Positions 9,540 through 19,401 of a stretch of DNA of 64,000 nt are shown here, one piece after another (position 1 is the stretch's first letter; each line of letters begins with the position of its first letter). This DNA is from Halomonas sp. McH1-25. GTDB lineage: Bacteria > Pseudomonadota > Gammaproteobacteria > Pseudomonadales > Halomonadaceae. Location: contig NZ_JAKRFI010000007.1 of assembly GCF_022348165.1 (NCBI RefSeq), forward strand, positions 170,449-234,448, read 5' to 3'. The notes below the pieces were generated by a model. The model saw nothing but the letters and a program-made list of their open reading frames with translations. It was not told the origin of the DNA and made no database searches. The translations under genes were made by a program, and so were the position numbers.

Positions 9540-10220
9540 ATGGTGACTTCCAATCCGTTTTCCTCGCTGTTCGGCCGTTCGCCGTTTCAGCCGCTCCTGG
9601 CACACATCGTCAAGACCAGCGAATGTGCCGACCAGCTGCTTCCCTTCCTCGATGCCGCCATGGCCGGGGACTGGGAGGAAGCCGCCAGGCATCGCGAGGC
9701 AGTGACCCACCTCGAGCACGAGGCCGATCAGCTAAAGACCCAGCTGCGTCTCAACCTGCCCAACACCATGTTCCTGCCGGTGTCGCGTTCCGATCTGCTG
9801 GACCTGATCAGCGTACAGGACAAGATCGCCAACCGGGCACGCGACATCACCGGCATCATGCTGGGTCGCTGCATGAAGGTGCCGCCGGCACTGGCGCCGC
9901 CGATGCGCGACTACCTGACGACCGCCGTGGCCGCCGTCGCCCAGGCGCGCAAGGCGCTGGAGGAGATGGACGATCTGCTCGAGTCCGGCTTCGGACGCAA
10001 CGTCTCGGATCTGATGCAGAACCTGATTCGTGAACTCCACGATCTGGAGCACCAGGCCGACGAACAGGAAATCGCCATCCGTCGCCAACTGTTCGATCTG
10101 GAGTCGCAGTTGCCGCCGGTGGATGTGATGTTCCTCTACAAGATCATCGACTGGATCGGGGATCTGGCGGATCGCGCCGAGCGTGTCGGTAGCCGCCTGC
10201 AAATCCTCACCGCTCGCTAA
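9540..10220 (+). CDS. DUF47/TIGR00153 PhoU-like phosphate transport accessory protein
   Basis: 226 aa, all-helical, similar to the TIGR00153/DUF47 family that accompanies Pit-type phosphate transporters (NPFSSLFGRSPFQPL at the start, then paired helical repeats with LEHEADQLK and LEHQADEQE). These E-x-x-D repeats resemble metal-binding motifs of PhoU. Its neighbour pit follows at 59 bp on the same strand, the common pairing. The exact role is uncertain; regulation or metal handling for Pit is inferred from context. Confidence 0.9.
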   Translation: MVTSNPFSSLFGRSPFQPLLAHIVKTSECADQLLPFLDAAMAGDWEEAARHREAVTHLEHEADQLKTQLRLNLPNTMFLPVSRSDLLDLISVQDKIANRARDITGIMLGRCMKVPPALAPPMRDYLTTAVAAVAQARKALEEMDDLLESGFGRNVSDLMQNLIRELHDLEHQADEQEIAIRRQLFDLESQLPPVDVMFLYKIIDWIGDLADRAERVGSRLQILTAR

Positions 10221-10252
10221 ACCCGAAATGCCCTCGGCATTTCGGGTTTTTT
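10221..10252 (+). terminator. Rho-independent terminator between the DUF47 gene and pit
   Basis: A perfect 12-bp stem (ACCCGAAATGCC / GGCATTTCGGGT) with a 3-nt loop, followed by six T residues, begins directly after the DUF47 stop. It lies between two functionally linked genes, so it may act as an attenuator rather than a full stop. Confidence 0.9.
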
Positions 10253-10278
10253 AACGTCACTCATAAAGAACCTTGCCT

Positions 10279-11550
10279 ATGTCCATCATTGCGCAATACG
10301 GCGACGTATTCATCATTCTCGCCTGTGTTTTCGGTTTCTTCATGGCCTGGGGCGTCGGTGCCAACGACGTGGCCAACGCCATGGGGACTTCCGTCGGCTC
10401 CAAGGCGATCACCATCAAGCAAGCCATCATGATCGCCGTCGTCTTCGAGTTTCTCGGCGCCTGGCTTGCCGGGGGGCAGGTCACCGATACCATCCGCAAG
10501 GGCATCATCGACCCGACGCTGCTGACCGAAGACCCTCATCTGTTGGTCTACGGCATGCTGGCTTCGCTGCTGGCGGCCGGCCTGTGGCTGCTGATCGCCT
10601 CGGCCAAGGGTTGGCCGGTCTCGACCACGCACTCCATCGTCGGCGCCATTGTCGGCTTCGCCATCGCCGGGCTGGGTGTGGACTCCGTGGGCTGGCCCAA
10701 GGTAGGACAGATTGCCGCCAGTTGGATCGTTTCGCCGCTGTTGGCCGGGACCATCGGCTATGTCCTGTTCCGCTCGGTACAGGTGTTGATCTTCGAGAGC
10801 CGCGATCCGTTCGCGGCCGCCAAGCGCTACGTGCCGGGCTACATCTTCCTGGTCGGCTTCATCATCGCCATGGTGACGCTGGTCAAGGGCCTGTCGCATG
10901 TCGGCCTCGATCTCAGCTTTATCCAGAGCTTTTTGATTGCGGTCGTCATCGGCATCGCCATCATGGTGCTGGGCATCCTGCTCGAGAACCGCATCGGGCG
11001 TGGCAAGAAAGGCACCGGTGACAGCTTCGACTTTTCCGGTGTCGAGCGGGTGTTCGGCGTGCTGATGATGTTCACCGCCTGTGCCATGGCCTTCGCTCAC
11101 GGCTCCAACGACGTCGCCAACGCCGTCGGCCCCTTGGCGGCGGTGGTCAGCGTGGTCCAGTCGCACGGCCAAGTGGGTGGCGAAGCGATCCTGCCGTGGT
11201 GGATCCTGGTGCTCGGTGGCGGCGGTATCGTGGTCGGCCTGGTCACCTACGGCCACCGCGTCATCGCGACCGTGGGCACCGGCATCACCGAACTGACGCC
11301 CAGCCGCGGCTTCGCTGCCACGCTGGCGGCGGCGACCACCGTGGTGTTGGCCTCGGGCACCGGCCTGCCGATCTCGACGACGCATACGCTGGTCGGCGCG
11401 GTACTCGGCGTGGGCCTGGCGCGCGGCATGGCGGCACTCAACCTGCGCGTGCTCGGCACCATCGTCATGTCGTGGCTGATCACCTTGCCCGCCGGCGCCG
11501 GCCTGTCGATCCTGTTCTTCTTCACTTTCAAGGGCATGTTCGGCAGCTAA
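10279..11550 (+). CDS. pit: Pit family low-affinity inorganic phosphate transporter
   Basis: 423 aa from the ATG at 10279; an in-frame TTG two codons earlier is less likely. The family repeat appears twice: GANDVANAMGTSVGSKA near the N-terminus and GSNDVANAVGPL in the second half. The S-T-T-H-x-(I/L)-V motif also appears twice (VSTTHSIVGA and ISTTHTLVGA). About ten to twelve membrane helices. It carries metal-phosphate complexes with protons across the inner membrane. It pairs with the DUF47 gene upstream and is followed by a terminator. Confidence 0.95.
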   Translation: MSIIAQYGDVFIILACVFGFFMAWGVGANDVANAMGTSVGSKAITIKQAIMIAVVFEFLGAWLAGGQVTDTIRKGIIDPTLLTEDPHLLVYGMLASLLAAGLWLLIASAKGWPVSTTHSIVGAIVGFAIAGLGVDSVGWPKVGQIAASWIVSPLLAGTIGYVLFRSVQVLIFESRDPFAAAKRYVPGYIFLVGFIIAMVTLVKGLSHVGLDLSFIQSFLIAVVIGIAIMVLGILLENRIGRGKKGTGDSFDFSGVERVFGVLMMFTACAMAFAHGSNDVANAVGPLAAVVSVVQSHGQVGGEAILPWWILVLGGGGIVVGLVTYGHRVIATVGTGITELTPSRGFAATLAAATTVVLASGTGLPISTTHTLVGAVLGVGLARGMAALNLRVLGTIVMSWLITLPAGAGLSILFFFTFKGMFGS

Positions 11551-11576
11551 CGCCTCGAACAGGCGACGCTGATGAC

Positions 11577-11608
11577 AAGGCGGGGCCCTTCGGGTGTCCC
11601 GCCTTTTT
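11577..11608 (+). terminator. Terminator after pit
   Basis: Stem AAGGCGGG / CCCGCCTT with a GC-rich loop containing a nested CCC-TTCG-GGG, followed by Ts. It separates pit from argA. Confidence 0.8.
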
Positions 11609-11660
11609 GCCGGCTCTGCTATAGTCGCCGTTTCACCCCTTCGTTCACCGTACTGCCGGA

Positions 11661-12983
11661 GTGCAGGCCTTGGATACGCGCTTCCCCTTCGTCGACTGGT
11701 TCCGCAACTCCTCGCCGTACATCAACGCCCACCGCGGTCGCACCTTCGTCATCCTGATCGAGGGCGAGGCCATGGCCAATGGACGCGGCGACCAACTGAC
11801 CCAGGACTTGGCCCTGTTGCAGACCCTGGGCGTGCGCGTCGTGGTGGTCTACGGTATCCGCCCGCAGGTCAATCGCGTGCTGGAAGAGGAAGGTGTCGTG
11901 GTGCAGCGCCACGCCGGGCGCTGGGTCGCCGACGCCGCCATCATGCGTTGCGTCGAACGGGTCGCCGCCGAGCAGCGTCTGTGGCTGGAGGCGCGACTGT
12001 CGCTGGGCTTGCCCAATACGCCATTGCACGGGGTCGAAGTGACAGTGGTGTCGGGCAACCTGGTCATGGCCAAGCCGTTGGGCGTGCGCGATGGCATCGA
12101 CTACGACCGCAGCGGTGAAGTGCGGCGGGTCCGCGCGCAGGCCATCGAGTCGCTGCTCGATCGTGGCACGCTGGTGGCCTTGCCGCCGCTGGGGTTTTCC
12201 AGCACCGGCGAGGTCTTCGACCTGAACGCTTCCGATGTCGCCCAGCATGCGGCGATCGCGCTCAAGGCCGACAAGCTGATCCTGCTCGGCGAAGCTCAGG
12301 GCCTGCACGACGTGAGCGGCCAGCTGCAGCGCCAGTTGACCCCGGCCGAGGCCGAGCCGCTACTGCGCGATGCCGACCCGGGCAGCGAGCTGGCACGTCA
12401 CCTCAGTGCCGCCTGCGAGGCGGCGCGACATGGCGTGGGGCGCACCCACCTGCTCAGTTGGCACGATCACGATGCATTGCTCGGCGAGCTGTTCACCCGC
12501 GACGGGGTGGGCACGATGATCACCCAGCACCGCTACGAACAGCTGCGGCCGGCCGAACTCAGCGACGTGGCAGGCCTGCTGGAGCTGCTGCGCCCCCTCG
12601 AAGAGCGCGGCATGCTGATCGAGCGCTCGCGCGAGCGTCTCGAGCACCAGATCGATGACTACATCGTCATCGACCGCGACGGCATGATCGTCGGCTGTGC
12701 GGCGTTGCACCCGTTTCCCGAGGCGCAAATGGGCGAGCTGGCCTGTGTGGCGGTGCATGTCGACTACCGGGGCGGTTCGCGCGGTGCGCTGCTGCTCGCC
12801 GAGGTCGAGCGTCGCGCACGCCGGCAGGGGCTGACGTCGATGTTTGCGCTGACCACCCACACGGCGCACTGGTTCTTCGAACACGGCTTCGGTCTGTCCA
12901 CTATCGACGTGCTGCCACCGCTCAAGCGCGACGCTTACAACCACGCCCGCAAGTCGAAGGTCCTGCTCAAGACCCTTGCCTGA
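11661..12983 (+). CDS. argA: N-acetylglutamate synthase (amino-acid N-acetyltransferase)
   Basis: 440 aa, the length of classical ArgA. The N-terminal amino-acid-kinase-like domain (about 20-280) has GEAMANG and LGVRVVVVYG; the C-terminal GNAT acetyltransferase domain (about 295-440) has VAVHVDYRGGSRGALLLAEVE, the acetyl-CoA loop region. It makes N-acetylglutamate, the first step of arginine synthesis, and is normally feedback-inhibited by arginine through the kinase-like domain. The start is GTG at 11661; TTG at 11670 is an alternative. It stands alone after the pit terminator. Confidence 0.94.
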   Translation: MQALDTRFPFVDWFRNSSPYINAHRGRTFVILIEGEAMANGRGDQLTQDLALLQTLGVRVVVVYGIRPQVNRVLEEEGVVVQRHAGRWVADAAIMRCVERVAAEQRLWLEARLSLGLPNTPLHGVEVTVVSGNLVMAKPLGVRDGIDYDRSGEVRRVRAQAIESLLDRGTLVALPPLGFSSTGEVFDLNASDVAQHAAIALKADKLILLGEAQGLHDVSGQLQRQLTPAEAEPLLRDADPGSELARHLSAACEAARHGVGRTHLLSWHDHDALLGELFTRDGVGTMITQHRYEQLRPAELSDVAGLLELLRPLEERGMLIERSRERLEHQIDDYIVIDRDGMIVGCAALHPFPEAQMGELACVAVHVDYRGGSRGALLLAEVERRARRQGLTSMFALTTHTAHWFFEHGFGLSTIDVLPPLKRDAYNHARKSKVLLKTLA

Positions 12984-13010
12984 GTCGCTCGCCTGTGCGG
13001 CATGGCCCAC

Positions 13011-13124
13011 TGTCGCCGCCTTTCTCGGTCATTGACCTCGTTGTCGCTAATCCAGTACACGCTAATTGGCTGATCTGCTTGGCTATTTTAGTTTTTTCTC
13101 AATATGTGTCGGTAAGCGGCGACG
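13011..13124 (+). promoter_or_regulatory. Candidate GlrR-type upstream activating sites
   Basis: Two dyads each match TGTC-N10-GACA with one mismatch: 13042-13059 (TGTC...TACA) and 13107-13124 (TGTC...GACG). A third TGTCG half-site lies at 13011. As I recall, TGTC-N10-GACA is the site bound by GlrR upstream of glmY in enterobacteria. They lie about 110-190 bp before the -24/-12 promoter at 13233, a normal distance for a sigma54 activator. Binding is inferred from sequence only. Confidence 0.5.
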
Positions 13125-13232
13125 AAAAAAGCCATATGCATGCCCGTTTTTCGCCTCATGCCCGAGTTGCAGGTAACCTGGCATAAAAGTAGCTTTCGTA
13201 AACTACTGTTTTTTAATGGGTATATGGAAGCT

Positions 13233-13247
13233 TGGCACGCCTATCGC
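13233..13247 (+). promoter_or_regulatory. Candidate sigma54 (-24/-12) promoter
   Basis: TTGGCACG-CCTA-TCGCA differs from the consensus YTGGCACG-N4-TTGCW at one base. The invariant GG (13234-13235) and GC (13246-13247) are 12 bp apart, as required. The predicted transcription start is near 13259, in front of a geneless hairpin-rich stretch ending in a terminator. Confidence 0.6.
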
Positions 13248-13258
13248 AATAGTTAGGA

Positions 13259-13713
13259 CGTGAGCAAGCGGGAAGCGGTTCAAACGGCTCGAGCCACTTC
13301 CCGACTGTGCAGGCAAAGAAGTCCCATACGTTACGTGTGCCGACCTCGATCCTGCCAGTAGCGTCTGCTCCACGCGATGTGTGACTTAGGTTGCGATGAG
13401 ACAGGTACGGCCTGGCGGCAAGGAGAGTACCTAAGGGCAAGGACGCCCCGGCAAGGATGCCACCACCCCCTTCGGGGGGACCCATTGCGATGCGACGCCA
13501 AGGCGGCGCATCCACAGGACGAAGCCGGCGGTGCGACCGCCACAGGTGAAATCGCCAGTCCCTGGAAGATGTCGACGCGATTTCATGGCTTCGGGGCCTT
13601 CAGGGCCCGATCTGAGCGCTCATGCCGTCTGTCCAGGCAGACCCCAGCGAGAGCTCACTTGACCCTTCAGTTCCCTGCGTACCTTGGGCCGGCTATGCCG
13701 GCCCTCTTTTTTT
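13259..13713 (+). ncRNA. Candidate structured small RNA upstream of glrK
   Basis: No convincing gene lies in this 455-base stretch, but it is bounded by a sigma54-like promoter and a strong terminator and folds into many stable hairpins by eye. These include CGGGAAG/CTTCCCG (13269-13303, enclosing GGCTCGAGCC), GGTAC/GTACC (13404-13431), CCCCC-UUCG-GGGGG (13466-13479), GATGCG/CGCATC enclosing GCC/GGC (13489-13512), GGCGGT/ACCGCC (13527-13541) and the terminator. Two hairpins (13435-13448, 13450-13461) display AAGGA in the loop. It does not match RNase P RNA, tmRNA, 6S or SRP RNA signatures as I know them. In enterobacteria the sRNA gene glmY has this position before glrK. The length is greater than GlmY, so homology is not claimed. 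Confidence 0.5.
13686..13713 (+). terminator. Terminator of the candidate small RNA
   Basis: Perfect stem GGGCCGGC / GCCGGCCC with a short loop, followed by C and seven Ts. No open reading frame ends nearby, which supports a non-coding transcript. Confidence 0.85.
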
Positions 13714-13828
13714 ACTGCAGGTTTTTGTAACGTAGGACGCCATTCATAGGGCTTGGGACGGCGATAACTCTGTTATGCTGTGCGGATAGGACATGACGCT
13801 TACCTTCTTCCTGCATAGAACCGTTATC

Positions 13829-15334
13829 ATGACCTCCCAGGTCTCACGCCGCTGGCGCCCAAGATCTCTACTGCAACTGGTCCTGCTGGCCTTTCTCGTG
13901 GTGATGTTGCCCATCGCCGTGCTGATGTTCCAGGCGGGGCAGGCCCTATCGGAACTCTCGATCCTGGCGGATATCAGTGCCCGCCAGGCGGTGGAGCAGA
14001 CCCGCCGTGCGCGGGAGCTTTCCAACCTGGCGCTGGAAATGGAGCGTAGTGCACGGCAGTATGCCGTGGTCGAACAGCCGGGGTTGATGGATATCTTCTC
14101 GGCCAAGCTGGGCGAGTTCGCCACGCTGCTCGATGCCCAGCGGCGCCTGCTGCCGGACAACCAGGATATTCGCGCCCTGCAGGGGCAACTGCAGTCGTTC
14201 TCCGACCTGCCGACGCTGACGGCCGCAGAGATCGCTGAGCGTCTCGATGAGTTCACCAGCTTCGCCGAGCGGACCAGCGCCGTGCGCGATGCCACCAACC
14301 TGTATATCGACAACCGTATCGAGGGCATCAGCGCGCAGGCCAGCGAGGTGCGTCAACGCTTATGGCTGCAGACCGCCGCTCTGGTCTCCGCCAGTCTGGC
14401 ACTGATGCTGCTGTTTACCTGGCTGATCATCCGCCCGATTCGCCAGATCGAGCGTCGCATTCTCAACCTCGGCACGGGTGTGGAGCCGGCCTCCGCACAG
14501 CTCATCCAGGGGCCGGCGGAACTGGTCAATCTCGGTGAGCGCATCGACTGGCTGTCGGCTCGTCTGGCCGAGCTCGAAGCGCAGAAACAGCAATTCCTGC
14601 GTCACATGTCGCATGAGCTCAAGACGCCATTGGCCAGTGTGCGTGAAGGCACCTCGCTGCTTTCCGACGGTGTGGCCGGCGAGCTGTCGCCGCGTCAGCT
14701 CGAAATCGTCGAGCTGATCGACAACAGCGGGCTGGAACTGCAGCGCCTGATCGAACAGCTGCTCGACTACAACCTGTTGCAGCACAACCAGGTGGTCAAT
14801 AATGACCTGTTCGACGTGTCGATACTGATTCAGGACGTTCTCAACAAGCACCGCCTGGCGCTGGACAAGAAGGGCATGCAGGTATCGGTGTCCGCGTTGC
14901 CCATCGACTGGAGCGCGGATCGCGACCGCACGGCGCGTATCGTCGACAACCTGGTCTCCAACGCCATCGCTTATGGCGAAGACGGGGGGCAGCTCGAGCT
15001 GCGTGCCTATCACCGGGGGCCCACGCTGGCGATCGAAGTGGCCAATAGCGGCGAGCCGATCGATGCGGCCGACCAGGAGCGCCTGTTCGAAGCGTTCTAT
15101 CAGGGACGTGCACGCCGCAAGGGGGCGATCAAAGGCTCGGGCATCGGCCTGTCGGTTGCCGCGGACTGCGCACGGGCCCAGCATGGCCAACTCACGCTGG
15201 TCGACGACCCTGCCATGGCAGTGTGTTTCCGCCTGACCTTGCCATGGAGCGGCGACAGTGTCAGCGATAACGATAAATGGCTAGAACATAGCATGCCGAC
15301 ATTAAGTTCGGACCGTACCGACGCAAGGAACTGA
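13829..15334 (+). CDS. glrK: GlrK (QseE/YfhK) sensor histidine kinase
   Basis: 501 aa from ATG 13829. An ATG 36 bp upstream is in frame, but this start aligns best with E. coli GlrK as I recall it (RSLLQLVLLAF versus RSLRQLVMLAF). Two membrane helices (about 15-35 and 180-200) flank a periplasmic helical domain; a HAMP-like linker follows, then the H-box FLRHMSHELKTPLAS, and an ATPase domain ending in KGSGIGLSVA. It phosphorylates GlrR. It forms an operon with the lipoprotein gene 2 bp downstream and glrR, the same order as in enterobacteria. Confidence 0.92.
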   Translation: MTSQVSRRWRPRSLLQLVLLAFLVVMLPIAVLMFQAGQALSELSILADISARQAVEQTRRARELSNLALEMERSARQYAVVEQPGLMDIFSAKLGEFATLLDAQRRLLPDNQDIRALQGQLQSFSDLPTLTAAEIAERLDEFTSFAERTSAVRDATNLYIDNRIEGISAQASEVRQRLWLQTAALVSASLALMLLFTWLIIRPIRQIERRILNLGTGVEPASAQLIQGPAELVNLGERIDWLSARLAELEAQKQQFLRHMSHELKTPLASVREGTSLLSDGVAGELSPRQLEIVELIDNSGLELQRLIEQLLDYNLLQHNQVVNNDLFDVSILIQDVLNKHRLALDKKGMQVSVSALPIDWSADRDRTARIVDNLVSNAIAYGEDGGQLELRAYHRGPTLAIEVANSGEPIDAADQERLFEAFYQGRARRKGAIKGSGIGLSVAADCARAQHGQLTLVDDPAMAVCFRLTLPWSGDSVSDNDKWLEHSMPTLSSDRTDARN

Positions 15335-15336
15335 AC

Positions 15337-15867
15337 ATGAAGACATTGCCTCTACTGGCCAGCCTGCTGGCCATTTCGCTTTTGGCGGGGTGTCAGGCCC
15401 TCAACCCGTCGGCTAACGATCCCTTCGACATGGCGTCGTCGGATTGCCTGTCCGACGTTCCCGACTTGCAGGACACTGCGTGTCTGCTCGAGTCCTGGGT
15501 CGATTTCGGCCTGGCCGCCCAGCGCGCAGACGACGCTTGGCGCGAGCGGACCCTCGAGCGTGTCGAGGGCGAGCTGGCCAGCGAACGTCTGGCGCGTGCC
15601 GTGGTCTACTCGTGGGACGATTCCAGTCATTGGGACGACGCTGCGGAGCTGTTCAAGGCCGACCTGGCATTGGCGCCGAGCCGCCTTCAGCCGCTGCTGC
15701 GTCAATGGCTGAATGGCTTGGAGGCCCGCCGCGAGCTGGCCAGCCGGGTCGATCAAAGCGAGGCCGCTCGCCGACAGGTCACGCGCGAGCGTGACGAGCT
15801 GGCCCAGAAGCTCGACGCATTGACCGAAATCGAACAAAGCATCAATTTGCGCAACCAATCCCCCTGA
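15337..15867 (+). CDS. QseG-like outer-membrane lipoprotein
   Basis: 176 aa with a lipoprotein signal: hydrophobic stretch and lipobox LLAGC with C19 as the lipidated residue. The mature part is short and helical with paired cysteines (SDCLSD and DTACLL) and a C-terminal coiled-coil-like region. It lies between glrK and glrR, exactly where qseG (yfhG) lies in E. coli; QseG interacts with the sensor kinase there. Sequence similarity is modest by eye, so the name rests mainly on position, size and lipobox. Confidence 0.75.
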   Translation: MKTLPLLASLLAISLLAGCQALNPSANDPFDMASSDCLSDVPDLQDTACLLESWVDFGLAAQRADDAWRERTLERVEGELASERLARAVVYSWDDSSHWDDAAELFKADLALAPSRLQPLLRQWLNGLEARRELASRVDQSEAARRQVTRERDELAQKLDALTEIEQSINLRNQSP

Positions 15868-15911
15868 CGCAGTCCGTGGGGAGTAACGCCAGTGCGCCTA
15901 GGAGTCGAAAC

Positions 15912-17270
<1,359 letters not shown>

Positions 17271-17364
17271 GACGATACCCTCAGGCCCGGCCCGGACTGG
17301 CGGGCTCGAAGTTCCCGGGGAATCTTCTCTATAGTGAATAGGGAGCGCACGACAAGGAGGTAGT

Positions 17365-17718
17365 ATGTCAGCACGTACAGGAATGCGAGGTATCGGTCTG
17401 GGAGCGGCACTGCTCATGATGACCACCACGGCATCCGCCGGGACGGCCATGGCCATCGAGAGAACGCCCAGGGACGACCAACCGCTGGTCGAGGAATGCC
17501 GCCAGCTCGCCATGGAGCATTCAGGCCATGATCTGGAGCACAAGGAGATCAAGGACAGCAACCTGCCGGAGTATGTGCCTGGAGAGGAGTTCGAGTTGCG
17601 AGTCAGCTTCCTCGGCCACGGCAATACCTTTCATAACGTGACCTGCCAGATCGACGAGCAAGGTGAGGTCTCCTACAAGGACGCCACTCAGGAAGGCCTG
17701 CCCAGCCTGGGAAGCTGA
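17365..17718 (+). CDS. Small exported protein of unknown function
   Basis: 117 aa. A strong ribosome site (AAGGAGG) precedes the ATG by 5 bp. A signal peptide is clear (hydrophobic core near 9-22, then ASAGTAMA as a cleavage region), so the product is periplasmic. The mature part is acidic, with two cysteines (EECRQL, VTCQID) that could form a disulfide, and a beta-rich middle. I do not recognise a family. It stands alone, pointing toward the convergent xseA. Confidence 0.75.
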   Translation: MSARTGMRGIGLGAALLMMTTTASAGTAMAIERTPRDDQPLVEECRQLAMEHSGHDLEHKEIKDSNLPEYVPGEEFELRVSFLGHGNTFHNVTCQIDEQGEVSYKDATQEGLPSLGS

Positions 17719-17750
17719 ACACTGGCTGACGCCGCATCCCGCCACACCAA

Positions 17751-17777
17751 CCGGTCCCGTGCCTTGCACGGGGCCGG
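17751..17777. terminator. GC-rich hairpin between convergent genes
   Basis: Twelve-base arms (CCGGTCCCGTGC / GCACGGGGCCGG, one G-T type mismatch) around a 3-nt loop, without a T-tract. It lies between the convergent small exported-protein gene and xseA, so a shared termination or mRNA-end role is likely. Confidence 0.45.
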
Positions 17778-17843
17778 CCTCAGACGAAAGTGGGCAGCCC
17801 TGGCAATGGCCTTGCGCGTTATGATTGCCTATCGGCCATCGCG

Positions 17844-19184
17844 CTACTTTCTATAGCGACGTTTGACCTCGACCGTCAGGCGACCCTCGCCCAGGCGCGC
17901 ATTGAGCCTCTCGCCCGGCTGGGTATCCTGGGCGCGCTTGACCACCTTGCCGTCGCCGTCCTCCAGAATCGCATAGCCCCGCCCCAGCACCGCCAGCGGG
18001 CTGACCGCGTTGAGCTCGCGGGCCAGGGCGTTGAGCCGGCTGCGCTCGTGCTGCAGGCGTTGGGGCAGGGTGGCGTGCAGGCGCGCACTGGCGCGCTCCA
18101 GCCGATTGCGCGCTTCGCTGACCTGCTGCGCAGGCACGAAGCGGTACAAACAGCGCTCCAGGTGCTGGTGATGCTGGCGGGCGCTCGCCAGCCGTTGCTG
18201 CATGGCTCGCTTGAGACGCGCCTCGAGCTGATCGAGACGCTGACGCTGCTGGTCCAGGCGCTCGCCGGGGTGACGCAGGCGGGCGCGCAGGTGGTCGAGG
18301 CGTTGCGACTCGCTGTCGAGCCGGGCCAGCTCGCAGCGGGCCAGACGCTGCATCGCGTCCTGCAGGCGGCGGGTCAGCTCGCGGCGATCCGGCACCAGCT
18401 GTTCGGCAGCGGCGGAAGGGGTGGGGGCGCGCACGTCGGCGGCGAAGTCGGCCAGCGTGACGTCGACCTCGTGTCCTACCGCCGACATCACCGGCAACTG
18501 CGAGTGGAAGATCGCCCGCGCCAGATGCTCGTCGTTGAACGCCCACAGGTCTTCCAGGCTGCCGCCGCCGCGTGTGACCAGCAGCGCATCGAAGCGCCCC
18601 TGGCTACGGGCCAGATGGTTGGCCAGGCCAATGGCGCGGATGATCGCCGGCACCGCCTCGCGGCCCTGGACCGGTACCGGCAGCACGGTCACGTCGAGCA
18701 TCGGCCAACGTGCGGCCAGTACCGCCAACACGTCGCGAACCGCCGCCCCGGTCCCTGAGGTAATCACCGCCAGATGGCGCGGCGGGCAGGGCAGTGGCCG
18801 GGCATTGGCGAACACCCCCTCGGCGGCGAGCTGATGCTTCAGGCGCTCGAAGGCGGCCAGCAGCGCACCCTGACCGGCGGGCTGTACCGCCTCGACGATC
18901 AACTGGTAATCGCCACGCGGCTCGAAAACCGACACCTTGCCGCGCAGGCGGATATGATCGCCATTGTTGAACGGTGCGGCGAAACGCGCCCGGGTGCGAA
19001 ACAGGGCGCAGCGCACCTGGGCGCGATCGTCCTTGAGCGTGAAGTAGCAATGCCCCGATGCCGGCCGCGCCAGCCCCGACACCTCGCCCTCCACCCAGCA
19101 ATCGCCGAAGCCGCGCTCCAGCATCAGCCGGGCCTGACGGTTGAGTTCGCTCACGGAAAGGGCGGTAGGGTCGTTGTCCTGCAT
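17844..19184 (-). CDS. xseA: Exodeoxyribonuclease VII large subunit
   Basis: 446 aa from ATG 19184 (family about 450). The N-terminal OB-fold begins LSVSELNRQARLMLE and includes VEGEVSGL; the nuclease domain has VITSGTGAAVRDV and DALLVTRGGGSLEDLWAFND, the conserved core, followed by long helical arms and a C-terminal end with LNAVSPLAVLGRGYA. With XseB it degrades single-stranded DNA. The frame is open a further 25 codons upstream, but those residues do not match the family. Confidence 0.95.
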   Translation of the reverse strand: MQDNDPTALSVSELNRQARLMLERGFGDCWVEGEVSGLARPASGHCYFTLKDDRAQVRCALFRTRARFAAPFNNGDHIRLRGKVSVFEPRGDYQLIVEAVQPAGQGALLAAFERLKHQLAAEGVFANARPLPCPPRHLAVITSGTGAAVRDVLAVLAARWPMLDVTVLPVPVQGREAVPAIIRAIGLANHLARSQGRFDALLVTRGGGSLEDLWAFNDEHLARAIFHSQLPVMSAVGHEVDVTLADFAADVRAPTPSAAAEQLVPDRRELTRRLQDAMQRLARCELARLDSESQRLDHLRARLRHPGERLDQQRQRLDQLEARLKRAMQQRLASARQHHQHLERCLYRFVPAQQVSEARNRLERASARLHATLPQRLQHERSRLNALARELNAVSPLAVLGRGYAILEDGDGKVVKRAQDTQPGERLNARLGEGRLTVEVKRRYRK

Positions 19185-19272
19185 GGCCGGTCTCGGGTCG
19201 CGGAGAAAAGCCCAGCCTACCTTGCAAGACAAGGAATGTCGCTCATGACGACCTTGCAATCTTTTGTCAAAC

Positions 19273-19300
19273 GATAAATATTATCACCATAATTATCATC
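19273..19300. promoter_or_regulatory. Fur-box-like operator
   Basis: The AT-rich stretch GATAAATATTATCACC, continuing to ATAATTATCATC, contains overlapping GATAAT/ATTATC-type hexamers in the style of a Fur box (consensus GATAATGATAATCATTATC). It lies about 100 bp before the TonB-receptor start, the expected place for iron repression. Confidence 0.7.
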
Positions 19301-19401
19301 TGCGTTGGCTCTGTAATATCGCGCTTACAAACTACGCCTTTCGCTCAACGAAAAGGCACAAGGCGGCCTTCGGGGTTGCCGGATCATCGAGGATGTCGCA
19401 C

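Noticed and set aside
10261..11385. A 374-codon open frame antisense to pit
   Set aside because: Biased H/D/R-rich shadow; Pit repeats are clear on the plus strand.
13213..13515. A 100-codon minus-strand frame in the candidate RNA region
   Set aside because: No ribosome site or family, and it runs against strong hairpins with a terminator on the plus strand.
13259..13713. RNase P RNA, tmRNA, 6S or SRP RNA
   Set aside because: None of their conserved cores, as I know them, is present; for instance the RNase P GAGGAAAGUCC box and the tmRNA tRNA-like ends are missing.
13377..13730. A 117-codon plus-strand frame in the candidate RNA
   Set aside because: It runs through the terminator and past it, with no family features or ribosome site.
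17790..18758. A 322-codon open frame antisense to xseA
   Set aside because: Overlaps conserved xseA codons throughout and has no family features.
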